From contig NW_024468909.1 in assembly GCF_011745365.1 (NCBI RefSeq), positions 7,254,001 to 7,318,000 of the forward strand: a stretch of DNA of 64,000 nt, read 5' to 3'. Below the pieces are notes generated by a model. The model was not told the DNA's origin. It made no database searches and saw only the letters and a list, made by a program, of their open reading frames with translations. Each line of letters begins with the position of its first letter. The stretch's first letter is position 1. Shown one piece after another: positions 23,282-34,534 of the stretch. The position numbers and the translations under genes were made by a program. This DNA comes from Cryphonectria parasitica EP155 (Eukaryota > Ascomycota > Sordariomycetes > Diaporthales > Cryphonectriaceae).

Positions 23282-24247
23282 ATGTTTCCGTTATCTCAGC
23301 TCCTACTACTGACCCTTTGCGCTGCTGTATCACAACAATCTAGGTTTAGCAGCCCAAGTTATGTGACACCGTACGGCTCTGGAAGATACGAAAATGTCGA
23401 AGTCTGGTACGTCGGTCAGACCAAAAATGTCGCATATGACCTTACCGGAACCGGACTCGAAGACTATACAGTAGCGCTCTGGCAACTACACACATCTGGT
23501 CAAGGAGCCAGTGAAGGCCCGGTTGTGAATAGTAAGTGGTGTTGGCGGAAATTCCAGAGCCATCCGTCATAAAGCTGACCTTTTGAGCAAGGCACTAGCT
23601 CTCCAGAGACTCGAGACTCATTCGGTTGGACCGTTCAATTGTACGATTTCGATCTCGACGTTTCCAATGTCTTCTTCTTTTGGATATTCAATGGCTCTGC
23701 AGATAATCAGGGCAATACTGCATTTACAGACTTCCCGTCGGCTTATTTCAATATCAGCAACGAAGAACTGCCTGTATCATCTACTACGACATCATCCGCA
23801 ATATCCTCAGCCGTGACTGCATCAGCCAGTGCTGCTGTTATGACGAGCACGAGCCGAGCAGCCACTCGGACACTGCATATTTCAGACATGCCATCAGCAA
23901 CTGCGACAAGTGACTCGAAGTCATCATCTTCTACATCAGGTGGTATATCCACAGGCGCTGGCATTGGAATTGGTGTCGGAGTAGGGGTCGCTGGTCTTTG
24001 CGCTGTCGCATGTGCTATTATTGTCGTTCGAGCCAGACGGAGGAAACAGGGTCCTAGTGAGGATTCAGCAGGATTTGCTGAATTGCAAATCCTGCCTCGC
24101 CACAAGGGTATCAATTCAACGATCAAGACAGCGCATAATATGTATATGAGTGATGTTGATGTCCACCAAGTTTCATCAGCTGAGCTCGACAGTCACGGCA
24201 CTGCGCTAGTGGAGTTAGATGCTAGCACAATCAGACATGGGTCATGA
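23282..24247 (+). CDS. Single-pass cell-surface protein with Ser/Thr stalk
   Basis: Two exons, 23282-23531 and 23592-24247, giving 301 aa. Residues 1-19 are a signal peptide (MFPLSQLLLLTLCAAVSQQ). The extracellular domain contains ENVEVWYVGQTKNVAYDLTG and, after the splice, FGWTVQLYDFDLDVSNVFFFW. A Ser/Thr/Ala-rich stalk follows, then a glycine-rich transmembrane helix (GAGIGIGVGVGVAGLCAVAC) with a basic stop-transfer RARRRKQG and a ~75-residue cytoplasmic tail. The layout resembles Mid2/WSC-type wall sensors and the many orphan one-pass proteins of ascomycetes, but I see no WSC cysteines. The role is unknown; the intron (GTAAGT...AAG) is supported by continuity of the domain. Confidence 0.75.
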
Positions 24248-24379
24248 AGAGGGATGACTTTGGTAGAAATATATGTCTAATAATATTTTAATTCTTCTCG
24301 ATGATGTCCTGTTTTCCGAGCATATTTACTATCTGTAAAGTTTTTATAATTGAGGAGAGCGAAACCAGGCCTGCGACGC

Positions 24380-25545
24380 GTGTCTACATCCCTTATGGAG
24401 ATAATCCCGTTGCCGGGTAATTTGCACTGGTATTCAAAGCTATCCAAGACGCCGGGTTCTACTCGCACTTCTCTTTTGATCACACCTACGGCGTTGGTCC
24501 CTGGTCGGGAATCAGTAACAACAATCCCGACCAGTAACAACAACATTGGCTTGAGTGCCCTGGCAATGTTCGCTGTTATCACTACGACGGCCAGTCCATT
24601 AATCATGTCGACCTTCGAAAGCCCTGCTAACACCGCAGACTCAATCATGATCCAGGAGGAGACGGGTTGTTTCTTTAACCCTAGCCCGGAACGATTGTTT
24701 GATGGCATGGATGCAGGCTCAGCGCTGGCGGGTGACAGCATCGTCAACGGGTTTTAGCTGGGCAGCACGGTCCTGAGGCGACTGGCACATGACCACATAC
24801 ACGTAAGTTAGGCCGCATGCTGAGGCACTCTCAACGAGGTGCTCAAACAATGACGGAAATGCCGGATATACTGGATTTATACAAACCCGTCGTATCATCG
24901 GTTCTAGAGAAAGGCATGTCGACTCCAGGCCCTGGCGTAGGGCTGCCAAATATGATGCCAATCTCGCTATGACTCTATATCAACCCGTCGGGCTATAACT
25001 AAATCTGCGGCAGTTCCTATTCAGTGTCTGCTCACATCGCTTATGCCTCCGCAGATTCATTTTGTTATCCCCGGGAACGACTATGGCGAGTTCCACTATA
25101 TTGGACATTTATATGACTACGCTGTGGAGGATGCCTTCAGCATCGGCAAGCCGCTATATTTATTGGAGTGCAGTATAGGCAGCTCGTAGAGCAACACTCC
25201 AAATGACTATATCAGCATCTATCACGGTGATACCACGACCGCCACCGTCTCTAGTGGATCCGTGATCTCCGACAAGCAGCGATAGTCACCATCAGGACGC
25301 CTGGGTCGACTCCGGTGATGGGAATGCGGTATGAGCTGCGCCCACTCTGGTGCGATCGGAGCAGACCATTGCCAATGGCACCGACATGGACAACGTCGAG
25401 GAGCTCCTCGATTTCGCTTGCGAGTATGGGTACTGCGTAATCTCGGCGTGCGTTACCGGGCAGGTGCTGGCGTCGGCTAGTCTCTGTCTAATCGGCATGT
25501 GCAGCTTCGGCTGCAAGCACGGCTTTTGCCCCACGCAGGTCTGAG
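24380..25545 (+). pseudogene. GH71 alpha-1,3-glucanase (mutanase) pseudogene
   Basis: Fragments in different plus-strand frames resemble parts of a family 71 glycoside hydrolase: FALVFKAIQDAGFYSHFSFD near 24420, then, around 25055-25170, GNDYGEFHYIGHLYDYA, close to the WNDYGESHYIGP block of the family, and IYHGDTTTATVSSGSV near 25215-25270. The last part (about 25390-25544) has two cysteine modules, DFACEYGYC and CSFGCKHGFCP, as in the C-terminal cysteine-rich repeats of fungal mutanases. Many in-frame stops and frame changes separate these pieces. The N-terminal catalytic part is not recognisable, so the relic is also truncated. Assignment of the first fragment is weaker than that of the last two. 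Confidence 0.55.
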
Positions 25546-26413
25546 AATGTACTGGGCAAGATGCAATCGTAGACTTGGATATCCTCGAGCTCGACTCAAG
25601 GTAGCCCTAGCTTCGGTAGTCTAAGTCCATTGAGTATCGTATCGTTGAGCCAGCCAATTGTATCGTCAAAAATGTACAAAATGCCATCCTGTTGTATTGC
25701 ATTGTTTTCGTTTTGAAACCTGCGGAAGTTTCGGGCGAGAACGATTGATGATTTCAGTGTATTTTCCCAGAACACTTACGAGAAGCTTGTACCAACCTTT
25801 TAGCTCTCTTCTATATATAGCCGTAACGTCCCCGTAACTACTCCGTGACGTCCATATAGCCTCAAATGCATATAGATACTTGATAGATATGCAACGCAAG
25901 TCAAAAATCATTACCCCCTTTCTATGAGCTTACTCATGCTTACAATTCACCACCAGCATGCCAATGATTCGAGCAATACACCGTTCGGATACTCTAGGGT
26001 CTTTAACTTCTCGAATGCATTCCGCCACGAGCACCGCCTATCACATTAAGTATTAATAGCAGGTTGCTATCGACTATCCACTCTTATTCTGCATTTGCAA
26101 GAAAGCTTAATCAATTCTTAGCTGCTCTCACGTTAATGAGTGTGTATAAGCAAGCTAAGAAATTCGTAGCAAATCGAAACCCGGTTCAGCTTGTTAGTAC
26201 CTGATTAATCAGCTGGTTACTTAAGTACACAAGCCAATTTTCAATCCTACTCAAGAAGTCCCTGGTCAGGCAACATACTTACCCCGCACAAGGAGAGCTG
26301 GGTTGTCTCATGCTGAATTACAGCTGACTTCATTAGGAAACCCCATTTAATTGCGAGTCTTGATAAGCATCAATCTTACAGCTTCACTATCATTAAATGA
26401 AATAATAATCCTA
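25546..26413. other. Intergenic, AT-rich, upstream of the HET gene
   Basis: No coding signal. Presumably contains the HET gene promoter. Confidence 0.5.
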
Positions 26414-28677
26414 ATGTTCGGAGTTAAGAGCCGGAGGCGGCTCAACACGCAACCTCTTTACAGCAAATTACCGCCCGGCACCATACGGCTTGTCCGACTG
26501 CTGCCGGCCACGTCGTCCGGTCTCGAATGCGAACTCTTTGAGTCGACTCTGCAGATTGCGAGGAACCACTACAATGCGTTGTCCTATACGTGGGGAGAGA
26601 CGAATCCGGGCGAGAGAGCCATCATTACCGTCAACGAGACCGTCGTAGGCATCAAGGCCAACCTATACAATGCTCTGCGCAGAGTGCGACAGCGTACACA
26701 GCCCGTCGTCCTCTGGGTCGACTCGCTGTGCATCGACCAATCTGACGAGGCCGACCGTACGCAACAGGTGGGTATGATGCGTGATATATACGCGAGCAGC
26801 AGCGAGGTTATCATCTGGCTAGGGATCCGCGGCCGCGGCGATGACCTCGGCGAGTCCGTGGATCCAGGCGGGAGCAATAGCGAAGACGTAGGCAGGCGCA
26901 TCAGGTTCACCGGCGATGAGAGGGATGTTGACAAGCTGGACTCATATTTGTCTCAACTGGCAGCGAGAAAGCAGAAGCTGTCACCTGACGCGATTGATAT
27001 ATATGGGGCTTTCTGCGTCATATCAATGTTGTCCCAAGGTGTGCTGGCCTCCAAAATCTGGTACCTGCGGCATCTCGATCACTCGCCACCTATCATTCGG
27101 GGTCTGAATGCCATTATGCAGAAGTCCTGGGTACGTTTCAGCCAAGTTGTGACTATCCAAACATCTCCTGATGTCAAACTGCTAACTCATGTGACATATA
27201 TATTTAGTGGCGTCGGGTATGGGTTGTTCAAGAAACTGTGGTGGCACAGAGAGCAACGGTCTGCTATAGCGACATGTCGATCCCATGGGAAGCTTTTTCC
27301 AGAGCCGCAGAGTGTTATGAGAACGGTCGGGTCTCTGAGAACTTGGGCTCTATATCGTACCTGACATACGGAGGGCCTCTCGGGCATTTTTGCCGGATGG
27401 TTACCGAGATTGACAGCACGAGGAGAAACTGGACAAATCCTTACCAACCGCTCGCCCTGCTGCCAGCTCTCAGGAAATTTAGAGACCGCGATGCAAGCGA
27501 TAGGAAAGACAAGGTATTTGCGCTCGTGGGCCTCGTCAAGGCCTGGGGACTACAAGCACCTCTACTGCCAGATTATGGACTCGAGACGTGGCGTATTTTC
27601 TGGGAAACCACTGTCCGGCTGATCGAGACTTCGAAATCTCTTGCCATCCTCGCAGGTACTCTGGGAAACCACATCGACATGGGAAATCCGCCGTCGTGGG
27701 TTACTGACTGGAGTCACCCTCCTGAGCCGCACGAGCACTACAGGCTCAACAACGCTACTCTGTACGACGCGTCCGGTAGCGTGCGAGAGCGGGTACGGCT
27801 TCACGATGGCATGCTACTGGAAGTGCACGGATATTATGTCGACCGCGTGGTCTTTTTGGGGAAGGACTCGCAAGAAATTGGGGCTGCACGATCGGAAGCT
27901 CAGAGCAGCATCCTACAAAGCACATTGACGGACGGCTCGGAAGCGCAGGGCAGCTTGATGCAGAGGACAGCTGCCGAGTGGGGTAGCAGCTTCAACTGGA
28001 TGGACAACGACGAGTATGTGAACAGCGGCGATCTCGGAGACGCCTTCTGGCGTACGATCTGTGCAGACTCATTATATTTTGCTGGCGAGACAGGAGGGCC
28101 GGTAGAGGAAACTCGCGGCGAGTTTCGCAGAGCAGGCAGCGAAGGACTACGAGCATATCGGAGCTGGCGTCGTAGGGTTGATCCCTCCAACAATCGACGG
28201 ACGTCAATCATAGGAGGCACTCTGCAGGAGAGCATAGGGGCGGATGATGATCACCAGCAGGGAAAGAATGATTTTCAGCTAGCGGTGGATTGCGCATCCA
28301 GCGGAAGGAAATTCTTCCGAACCCAAAGAGGGTATATAGGAACTGGGCCCAGGTCAATGAAACTGGGTGACGGCGTTTTCATCCTTGTCGGTAGCAGAGT
28401 ACCCATCATCATGAGGCCATCTTCGGATATGAGGCGGTGCAGAAATACAACAGTTCGGCAGCTGATTGCGGCGGACACCGATGAAATCGATCTCAAAACG
28501 GAATCTGGGATCCAGAATCCCAAGCGAGCTGAGTTCATGATTTGCGACGAAGCTCATCCGGTTTGCTTCAAAGTGGTGGGCGACGCTTATGTTCATGGAA
28601 TTATGGATGGAGAAATGGTGTGGGAAGACGAACGACGAGAAAGGCGCCGTGCGACAGAATCATTTTACTTGACATAA
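26414..28677 (+). CDS. Heterokaryon-incompatibility (HET) domain protein
   Basis: Two exons, 26414-27130 and 27208-28677, giving 728 aa. The HET domain has its three marks in order: YNALSYTWGE (residues 53-62), LWVDSLCIDQ (100-109), and after the intron WRRVWVVQE (from residue 240). The intron (GTACGT...TTTAG) sits exactly inside this last motif, and its removal gives KSWWRRVWVVQE. The C-terminal ~480 residues are of the long HET class without WD or ankyrin repeats and include FRDRDASDRKDKVFALVGLV, a conserved block of such proteins. HET proteins trigger cell death on non-self fusion, and their domain is related to TIR-like folds. Many fungi carry dozens, so a specific incompatibility partner cannot be named. 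The reading frame is intact. Confidence 0.93.
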
Positions 28678-31479
28678 AGCCGCATAGCATTCTTTGTTGC
28701 ATTACTTAGTTCGTTTCCAGAAGAACAAAATTACAATAGGACTTGAGAATCCGCGTCTTATTCGTAGCAACATTTCAAGACTTGTGCTTGTCAGGTGGGT
28801 CCGTTGAGCGATGATGTTGCGGTGTGGTCAGAGATGTCAAGGGGATTCCAGAGGAAGAATCGGACCAAAATGAGCATCTGTCTAAATGGGACGCAGTCGC
28901 AGCGCATCGATAACCAATATTTCGTCGTCCGATATAGCTCCCTCTTCCATCCAAATATATTCTGCGCTGAATGACAGCTTAAGGACAGTCCAACTCAACC
29001 GGCCACGACCCTGACAAGTATTTTAATCATATTCGGTCCCTCGCTACGAAGTGCTATAAGCCTATTACTTAGTACTATTACCAAGTCTAGTACCTCGTAC
29101 TCGTCCTTGAATGATTCGACATCCATCAAGCCGTGGATTTAGCAATCTCCGATGATTTTATACGTACTGTCACTGACCTCTCGAAGAAGGAACGGGTACT
29201 GGCAGTCGTATCGAATGGCGGCACGGTCCGTAGAGCGGGTCCTGTCCACCCGCCAGCTGTATGTCTCGGGCTCGGAGATGACTGGAAGAATCGGCGGTCA
29301 TAGCACCACCTTCGGTGGGTCGCGGTGACTTGGGGCATAAGAAGGCTGCTGAACTCCTCAGACCTTGTCTCTTGCTCATGCCATCCAGCGTTAGATGTAA
29401 GACTTGCTGTAGTAAGGCCTCCGGTCACCGTTACGCGAGGCGGATTATGTTCTGATTAGCATCGCGCCTGCTACGATGTGCTCTCTTCAGGTTCTCCCTC
29501 GTCTTGGCTCTAGGGTCCTTTTCGCTGTCGTAGGCTACATTGTTGCTTGGCTCAAGCTTGTTCACCGGGATCTGTGCTTCGTCGTTGATGATGCGAACAG
29601 TGTCGAGAAGGCGCTCCTTTGCGCGCATGGTGCTGGCTGCAGGATCGATGGACATTGCGGCTTAGTGTTGCTGGCAGTGCTACCCGGTAGCTCGCGGCTG
29701 TGGAATGGCCATGTTCACCGCGGCCGCGTCTAGTTGGGGGCAGGGGCAGCGACGCCTGGTGCGGCTCCCCCCAATCATATAGGATTGCTGACCAAGCCGT
29801 TTTGTAGACATCGGATGATAATGTCTGTCCAGAGATGCTCCGTACCTCTGGAGTAGTCGACCAGTGTTGACAAGATGCTTGGCTTGACTATGCGCAGTGA
29901 CAACTCACAATAGCACAGAATATCAAATTAATTGTTGAATCTGCTAATAGCTTGAGTGGCTATAGCGTGAGTATTCTCCACTTTAGGCAACAGCAAACCC
30001 AACAAGCTTCAACTGAATTTTACAAAACTGATTTGAGCTTGTTCTGACATTTCTGATGCTGCTAAGCTCGTTTCAATGAGATTGAAAGTCCACTTGGATA
30101 AGTTCTTTGATTATCTCAAGTAGCCAACTCCCTCATCAAATCTGTTACATCCATCACAACCTCATCGGATAAGTGTTGGGATCAGATCACTCGATGGATC
30201 ACTACTTGTCAGAAAACTTGCAGTTGCATGAAGTCCACTTCAAAGCGCAATGATTATATTCTGATAATACTAGTAGATATTGACAAAGGTCATAGCAATC
30301 GCAGCCACCTGCAGCTTCGAGACAACGTTGTCAAAGATGCCATTACATCTCTCTAAGTTATTGCTGGGGGATTAGTAACAAGACTCCTGGATATCAGCGT
30401 TCTCAAGCTCATCTCACAGGTACAAAACCGCTAGGAGTAGCTGTAACGGATGAGAAGAATGGAATTGAACTAGAAAGGCTACCACCGAGACGCCGTCCAT
30501 GCTACCCGGCGCTTAGGCACCCAACACCCCTAGATCGACTCCCGCTACATTCTTCAGGATTCCCAAAAAGACTGAGAAGCCACGACTGGGTGTATGAGCC
30601 TGGTCTACATAGCCTCGTTTTTAACCTTAGCAGCAGATGGCTCTAAAGACATCGAGGGTGAGCTTTACGAAACTCGCAACTCAGCTGTTTTCAACCCCAC
30701 TATCATATCACCGCAGTGGAAAAAGAGATTGGAAGCAAGAGCTTTCTTTTGGTCCCATCTGACTTCTAGAAGAACCTGGTCCCAGATTCCTATCTCAGGC
30801 GGCGAAGCTGGTGCCCAGAAGAGCGTTCTTTCTCGCCGGCGGTAACTTATTTTGGTAAGACGTAAGTTGCGTTTGACTGCCGAGCCTCAGAAGCCTGCGA
30901 GCCTTTCCTAAACGGCTTCCAAGCTCCTTACAGGATCACTACGCTCACATCAAATCAGTTAATCTCATCGACGCAGGAAAACTTCTCCACGCACGCGTTT
31001 CATATCAGTCGCGCAGGAAACATGACGAAGCTGGAGATGATTACTTGAATAATTAATACATGTGGAGCCGAGTGGTCGAGAACTAAAAAAAAATTTAGCG
31101 ACAACTATTAACATTTGATCAAGCTAAGCAGTGTTATACTAATACTATCATTTTATTTCTTTCACTTTTCCTTCTATTATTATAATTGCTTGTATTTGGT
31201 GACTAATAGGTGTCTCGATTAGCCTCAGCATAGAACAGGACAGAATCTGAAAATATCAAAAATGGTTGATCTAGAATACTGAAGTCTAACCTTAGAAATC
31301 GTTCAATTTTGAAAATAAAGTCTTCATCTCGAGTTTGCATCGCTGCGTTTTAGGGAGCAATAAACGAATCAATCTAGTTAATTTGCCCAGTTGACATAGC
31401 TGTCGGCGGCGCCGTGACTTCCTGACTTGCTTGACTTCGCAGCCCCCCAGAAGCTCCATTCATCCCCTCCCTATAGCGC
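28678..31479. other. Gene-poor 2.8-kb region
   Basis: Short reading frames only. The minus-strand frames between 29126 and 29655 have charged, protein-like composition but are broken by stops and match nothing I recognise, so they are possible relics. The plus-strand frame 30594-30845 is likewise unassigned. The right part (31000-31400) is AT-rich. Confidence 0.45.
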
Positions 31480-32028
31480 TTAGTTCGTACCGTTCACAAT
31501 AGTCGTGCTATCCACAGCAATTTTCGGAATAGAATCCGAAAATTGTGAGGGATCATAGTCCGGCGCCTCCGTAAGATCGCACTCAGCGATTGATCTGCAT
31601 AGAAGGACAGCGTCGACCTTAGCTTGCTCTTCCGAGGTGTGGGTACCCTGGTTCTGTTCCCAGGTGATGGACTCAATTTTCGCACTGGTGCTGCCATCGC
31701 TTGGCTTGATAGCAAGTCTGTAGAGCTCCCAGTTTGTCCAGGTTCGACGGATGGATATGTCACCAGCCTGATGCAACAAAGCTTCATCAAACAGGGGCGT
31801 CGTCGGTTCCTCCTCTAGCTCTTCCTCTATCGTCTCCTGACCCGTTGGCACTTCATCTGTCGTCGCTTCAGTCGTCTCTTTATCCGCCAGCTCTTCATCC
31901 GTCATGGCTATAAAGACCCATTTGTCATCCATATCCCGAGCCCTGACACCGCGTTTGAGCTTCGCGAAGTCTGCGTCGCTGATACTCAGACCCCAGAAGG
32001 CTGTCGCAGGGTTCTCCATAGCACGCAT
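31480..32028 (-). CDS. Conserved fungal protein of unknown function (182 aa)
   Basis: Open frame from the ATG at 32028 (MRAMENPATAFWGLSISDAD). The order of blocks FWGLSISDADFAKLKRGV, ARDMDDKWVF, ISIRRTWTNWELYRLAIKPS, AKIESITWEQNQG, SEEQAKVDAVLLCRSIAECD is one I recognise from small conserved proteins in Eurotiales. An acidic, Glu/Thr-rich insertion (about residues 50-85) separates the first two blocks from the rest. No catalytic motif is evident. An upstream coding exon is possible because a CAG acceptor lies just before the conserved region at about 32045. It is divergent from the ADP-ribosyltransferase-like gene, about 1 kb apart. Confidence 0.7.
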   Translation of the reverse strand: MRAMENPATAFWGLSISDADFAKLKRGVRARDMDDKWVFIAMTDEELADKETTEATTDEVPTGQETIEEELEEEPTTPLFDEALLHQAGDISIRRTWTNWELYRLAIKPSDGSTSAKIESITWEQNQGTHTSEEQAKVDAVLLCRSIAECDLTEAPDYDPSQFSDSIPKIAVDSTTIVNGTN

Positions 32029-33082
32029 GTTGATCTGTGAACTGTTTTGCACAATCCATTAGCTACGAGCATTGAAACCTTCACTATGTTCCGAGGGTGG
32101 TACGAACCCGTAGAGCTGGGCCGAATCTGGCTAATAAAGAGGAGGTTTGCTTGAACGGCTAATGGAGGGGAAAGTCGAAGACACGGCACTCGCGAATGAG
32201 TGCACGAAAGCAAGTCGGAAGAATCGATGAAGAGAAAGACAAAGGCTAGCTATTCGAGTGTGAAATGGCGGGATGTTGCCAGCCTTTAAGAAACCCAGGT
32301 ATGGATGACTCAGACTTTGCCTTTGCCGCCGTTTCATATAACATCTCCACCATACCCAAAAATACGCGCGGCTGACTTAGCCGCACCAACTCCTTTCGGC
32401 CTCATGTAATCACGTTGATCACAGCTTTAATTCTTGGCGCTTACGCCAAGTTGGCCTGGTTGCCCAAATCCTAGCGCGTGAGGCGAGATCTGAAACGTCA
32501 ACTCTGCTTATATCAGCGATGCTCCTTCGTGCTCAAAGTTAAATGCATGTAAAGCAAGCTTACTTAGATCATTAGTTAGTCAGCGTCTAATAATATAGCG
32601 GGGAATGTCACATAATACCGAGTGGGCCAGCCTCCTGGTCTATCAACAAGGCTGCTGCTATCTTTCTCTAAGCTAGATCTTGTTTATTACGATTATCAAG
32701 GCAGCGAATGACAGGGAATTGATGTTAACATGGGGATTCGGCTCTATACTAAGCTTATAGCTCAACCCTGTAAGCAGGCCATGATCGTAGCCATAGCCCT
32801 CAATAGGCTCACTTCTCTTCCCACTCCCACCTCTCCATCTGACGATAATGAATTATAGCATTATTGTCTTGAATATGAGCATGACTATCATCTGGCTCGA
32901 AGAGGGAAGAAACCTGCTATAAAATACCAAGTTTCCGACCCTCTTAGACAGGATCTAGGACATTAATAATTCATCAACATCTTCCTCACAACCTCTTTCG
33001 GCATCTACAACCTATCAAAGAAATCTTTACAAACCTACAACATTCAAACAAAACAAACAAAACGTTCCAAAATTATTGAACA
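32029..33082. other. Divergent intergenic region
   Basis: Separates the conserved 182-aa gene (minus strand) and the ADP-ribosyltransferase-like gene (plus strand). It holds a TATA element for the latter (separate entry). No gene seen. Confidence 0.5.
32918..32924 (+). promoter_or_regulatory. TATA box (TATAAAA) of the ADP-ribosyltransferase-like gene
   Basis: TATAAAA lies 159 bases upstream of the ATG at 33083, followed by a C/A-rich leader with CAAACAAAACAAACAAAAC-like sequence just before the start. This is a usual layout for strongly transcribed fungal genes encoding secreted proteins. Confidence 0.5.
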
Positions 33083-33664
33083 ATGGCCAAATTCTCTTTC
33101 TTCTTTCTCCTCGCAGCGCTACTGGGTGTTGCTTTGGCTACTACCGTGCCAAACCCTGTGTATCGAGCTGATACTCGCAACCCTGACAAGATCAAAGCTG
33201 CTGGAGGCTTCAAGAGCTTCGGCACCAACTCGGAGATCACCCTCATTGAGCACGCGTCGAAGCAGTACGCAAAGGGACATAGGCAGGGGCAGGACCCGTG
33301 GATCTCCACTTCAGCCTTGACTTCAGTCGGAGAATCAAGCGTTGTAGACAAGCCCTGCTGGGTTTACACCATCGACACGAGCAGTATCGCATCAAGCTTC
33401 ACCGAGGTTGCAGCAGCGTATAAGGCGGCAAACAAGCCGTATACGCATGCTAGTGAAGAGGAATGGGCAGCAAAACTCCAGATCCCTCTGTCATCCATCA
33501 CCTCCTTCTACCAATTGAAGAAGGACGGGACAAAAGGACCATCCTACACTTGGACAACCTGGGAGGCAAAGGCGGCGAAGAAGACATCGCGAGATGAGAT
33601 TCCCGTGATGAAGAAAGCGGGTACTCCAGGTGCTGCCGCATTCCGAGCGTTGGCTCAGGACTAG
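33083..33664 (+). CDS. Secreted R-S-E class ADP-ribosyltransferase-like protein (heat-labile enterotoxin A-chain fold)
   Basis: Single exon, 193 aa, with a signal peptide at residues 1-19. The mature part shows the three landmarks of the cholera/heat-labile-toxin type ADP-ribosyltransferase fold in order: an Arg in VYRADTR (R28), an STS motif at residues 75-77 (WISTS), and a Glu-x-Glu at 125-127 (within ASEEEW) followed by IPLSSITSFY. The presence of all three suggests possible activity: transfer of ADP-ribose from NAD to an unknown target. Fungal members are abundant, mostly uncharacterised, and proposed as effectors against insects, plants or competitors. No B subunit or pore partner is visible nearby. 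The reading frame is intact and has GC-rich codon use like its neighbours. Activity and target are inference only. Confidence 0.8.
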   Translation: MAKFSFFFLLAALLGVALATTVPNPVYRADTRNPDKIKAAGGFKSFGTNSEITLIEHASKQYAKGHRQGQDPWISTSALTSVGESSVVDKPCWVYTIDTSSIASSFTEVAAAYKAANKPYTHASEEEWAAKLQIPLSSITSFYQLKKDGTKGPSYTWTTWEAKAAKKTSRDEIPVMKKAGTPGAAAFRALAQD

Positions 33665-34534
33665 TTGGGCTGTGGATTTTCTTGTACGGGGAAGGGAGAG
33701 AGGCTGTCCAGAGATGATCGGCGGGACCGGATGTTATTGTGCTAAGAAGAGAAGAGGGTTGTTTAAGGATATTAGGCTTGACTAGATTTTCATGCAGGGA
33801 AACAAGGCCAAGTAGAGTTTTCAGACGTGTGGGATCTTAGCAGAGAGCATATGGCGTATAGTGAATCGTTGTACAGTATTTGTCGTTCGTTATGTATTTG
33901 GCGTTCAGGAGGGTCATATAAATACTGAGTAGCACAATTGATTGATATATCAGAGGAACTTTGCCTGCGAGAAGATGTAGCTTAAGAGAACGTAAGTGAT
34001 AGCCCAAACTACTGAACAAAGCCTTTAATCTTCATCAAGCTATTTTACGGCGTTTATAGTGGAGACTAAAGTCGAGCGTATGATTAGATAATATTCTTAC
34101 TTTTGAACATAGATTTCTCACTTTCTGTGAAATTATAATATCTTCTGTTTTCTTGCTCAAAGCTTGCATGTAATCAATTAGCACTGCAATATCTTGTAAC
34201 TACTGAGATATATAAGGGACTCACATTAGAAAGAATAGTACTAAATACAGACATTGAGAATATGGCTAGGTAAGCTTGATTAATCACCAGTAGATTGTGC
34301 TTAGATAAGCGGGATGAATTATTCGACGTAAATGATTTCGAATTTTGACTACAGCTCTAAGAATGATAAACTTTCAAAAGGGAAAGCCGGACTAAGAATA
34401 TATTCAGCAAAGGTAATTCTCATTAGAACTGAGGGAGACTGAAAATTCTTTGTCATCAGCATCCATTCCTAACCTTCTGATCAATCTGCTTATCCGGATC
34501 CATACATGCATCCGTTCGCACGTGGGCCATCGTA
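33665..34534. other. Intergenic, AT-rich
   Basis: No coding signal recognised. It borders the left end of the secondary-metabolite cluster remnant. Confidence 0.5.

Noticed and set aside
22755..23343. Overlapping plus-strand frames of 83-183 codons
   Set aside because: They lie in a divergent promoter region, overlap in different frames and have no motif.
29126..29655. Charged minus-strand frames
   Set aside because: Protein-like composition but interrupted, with no motif I can name and no clean gene model.
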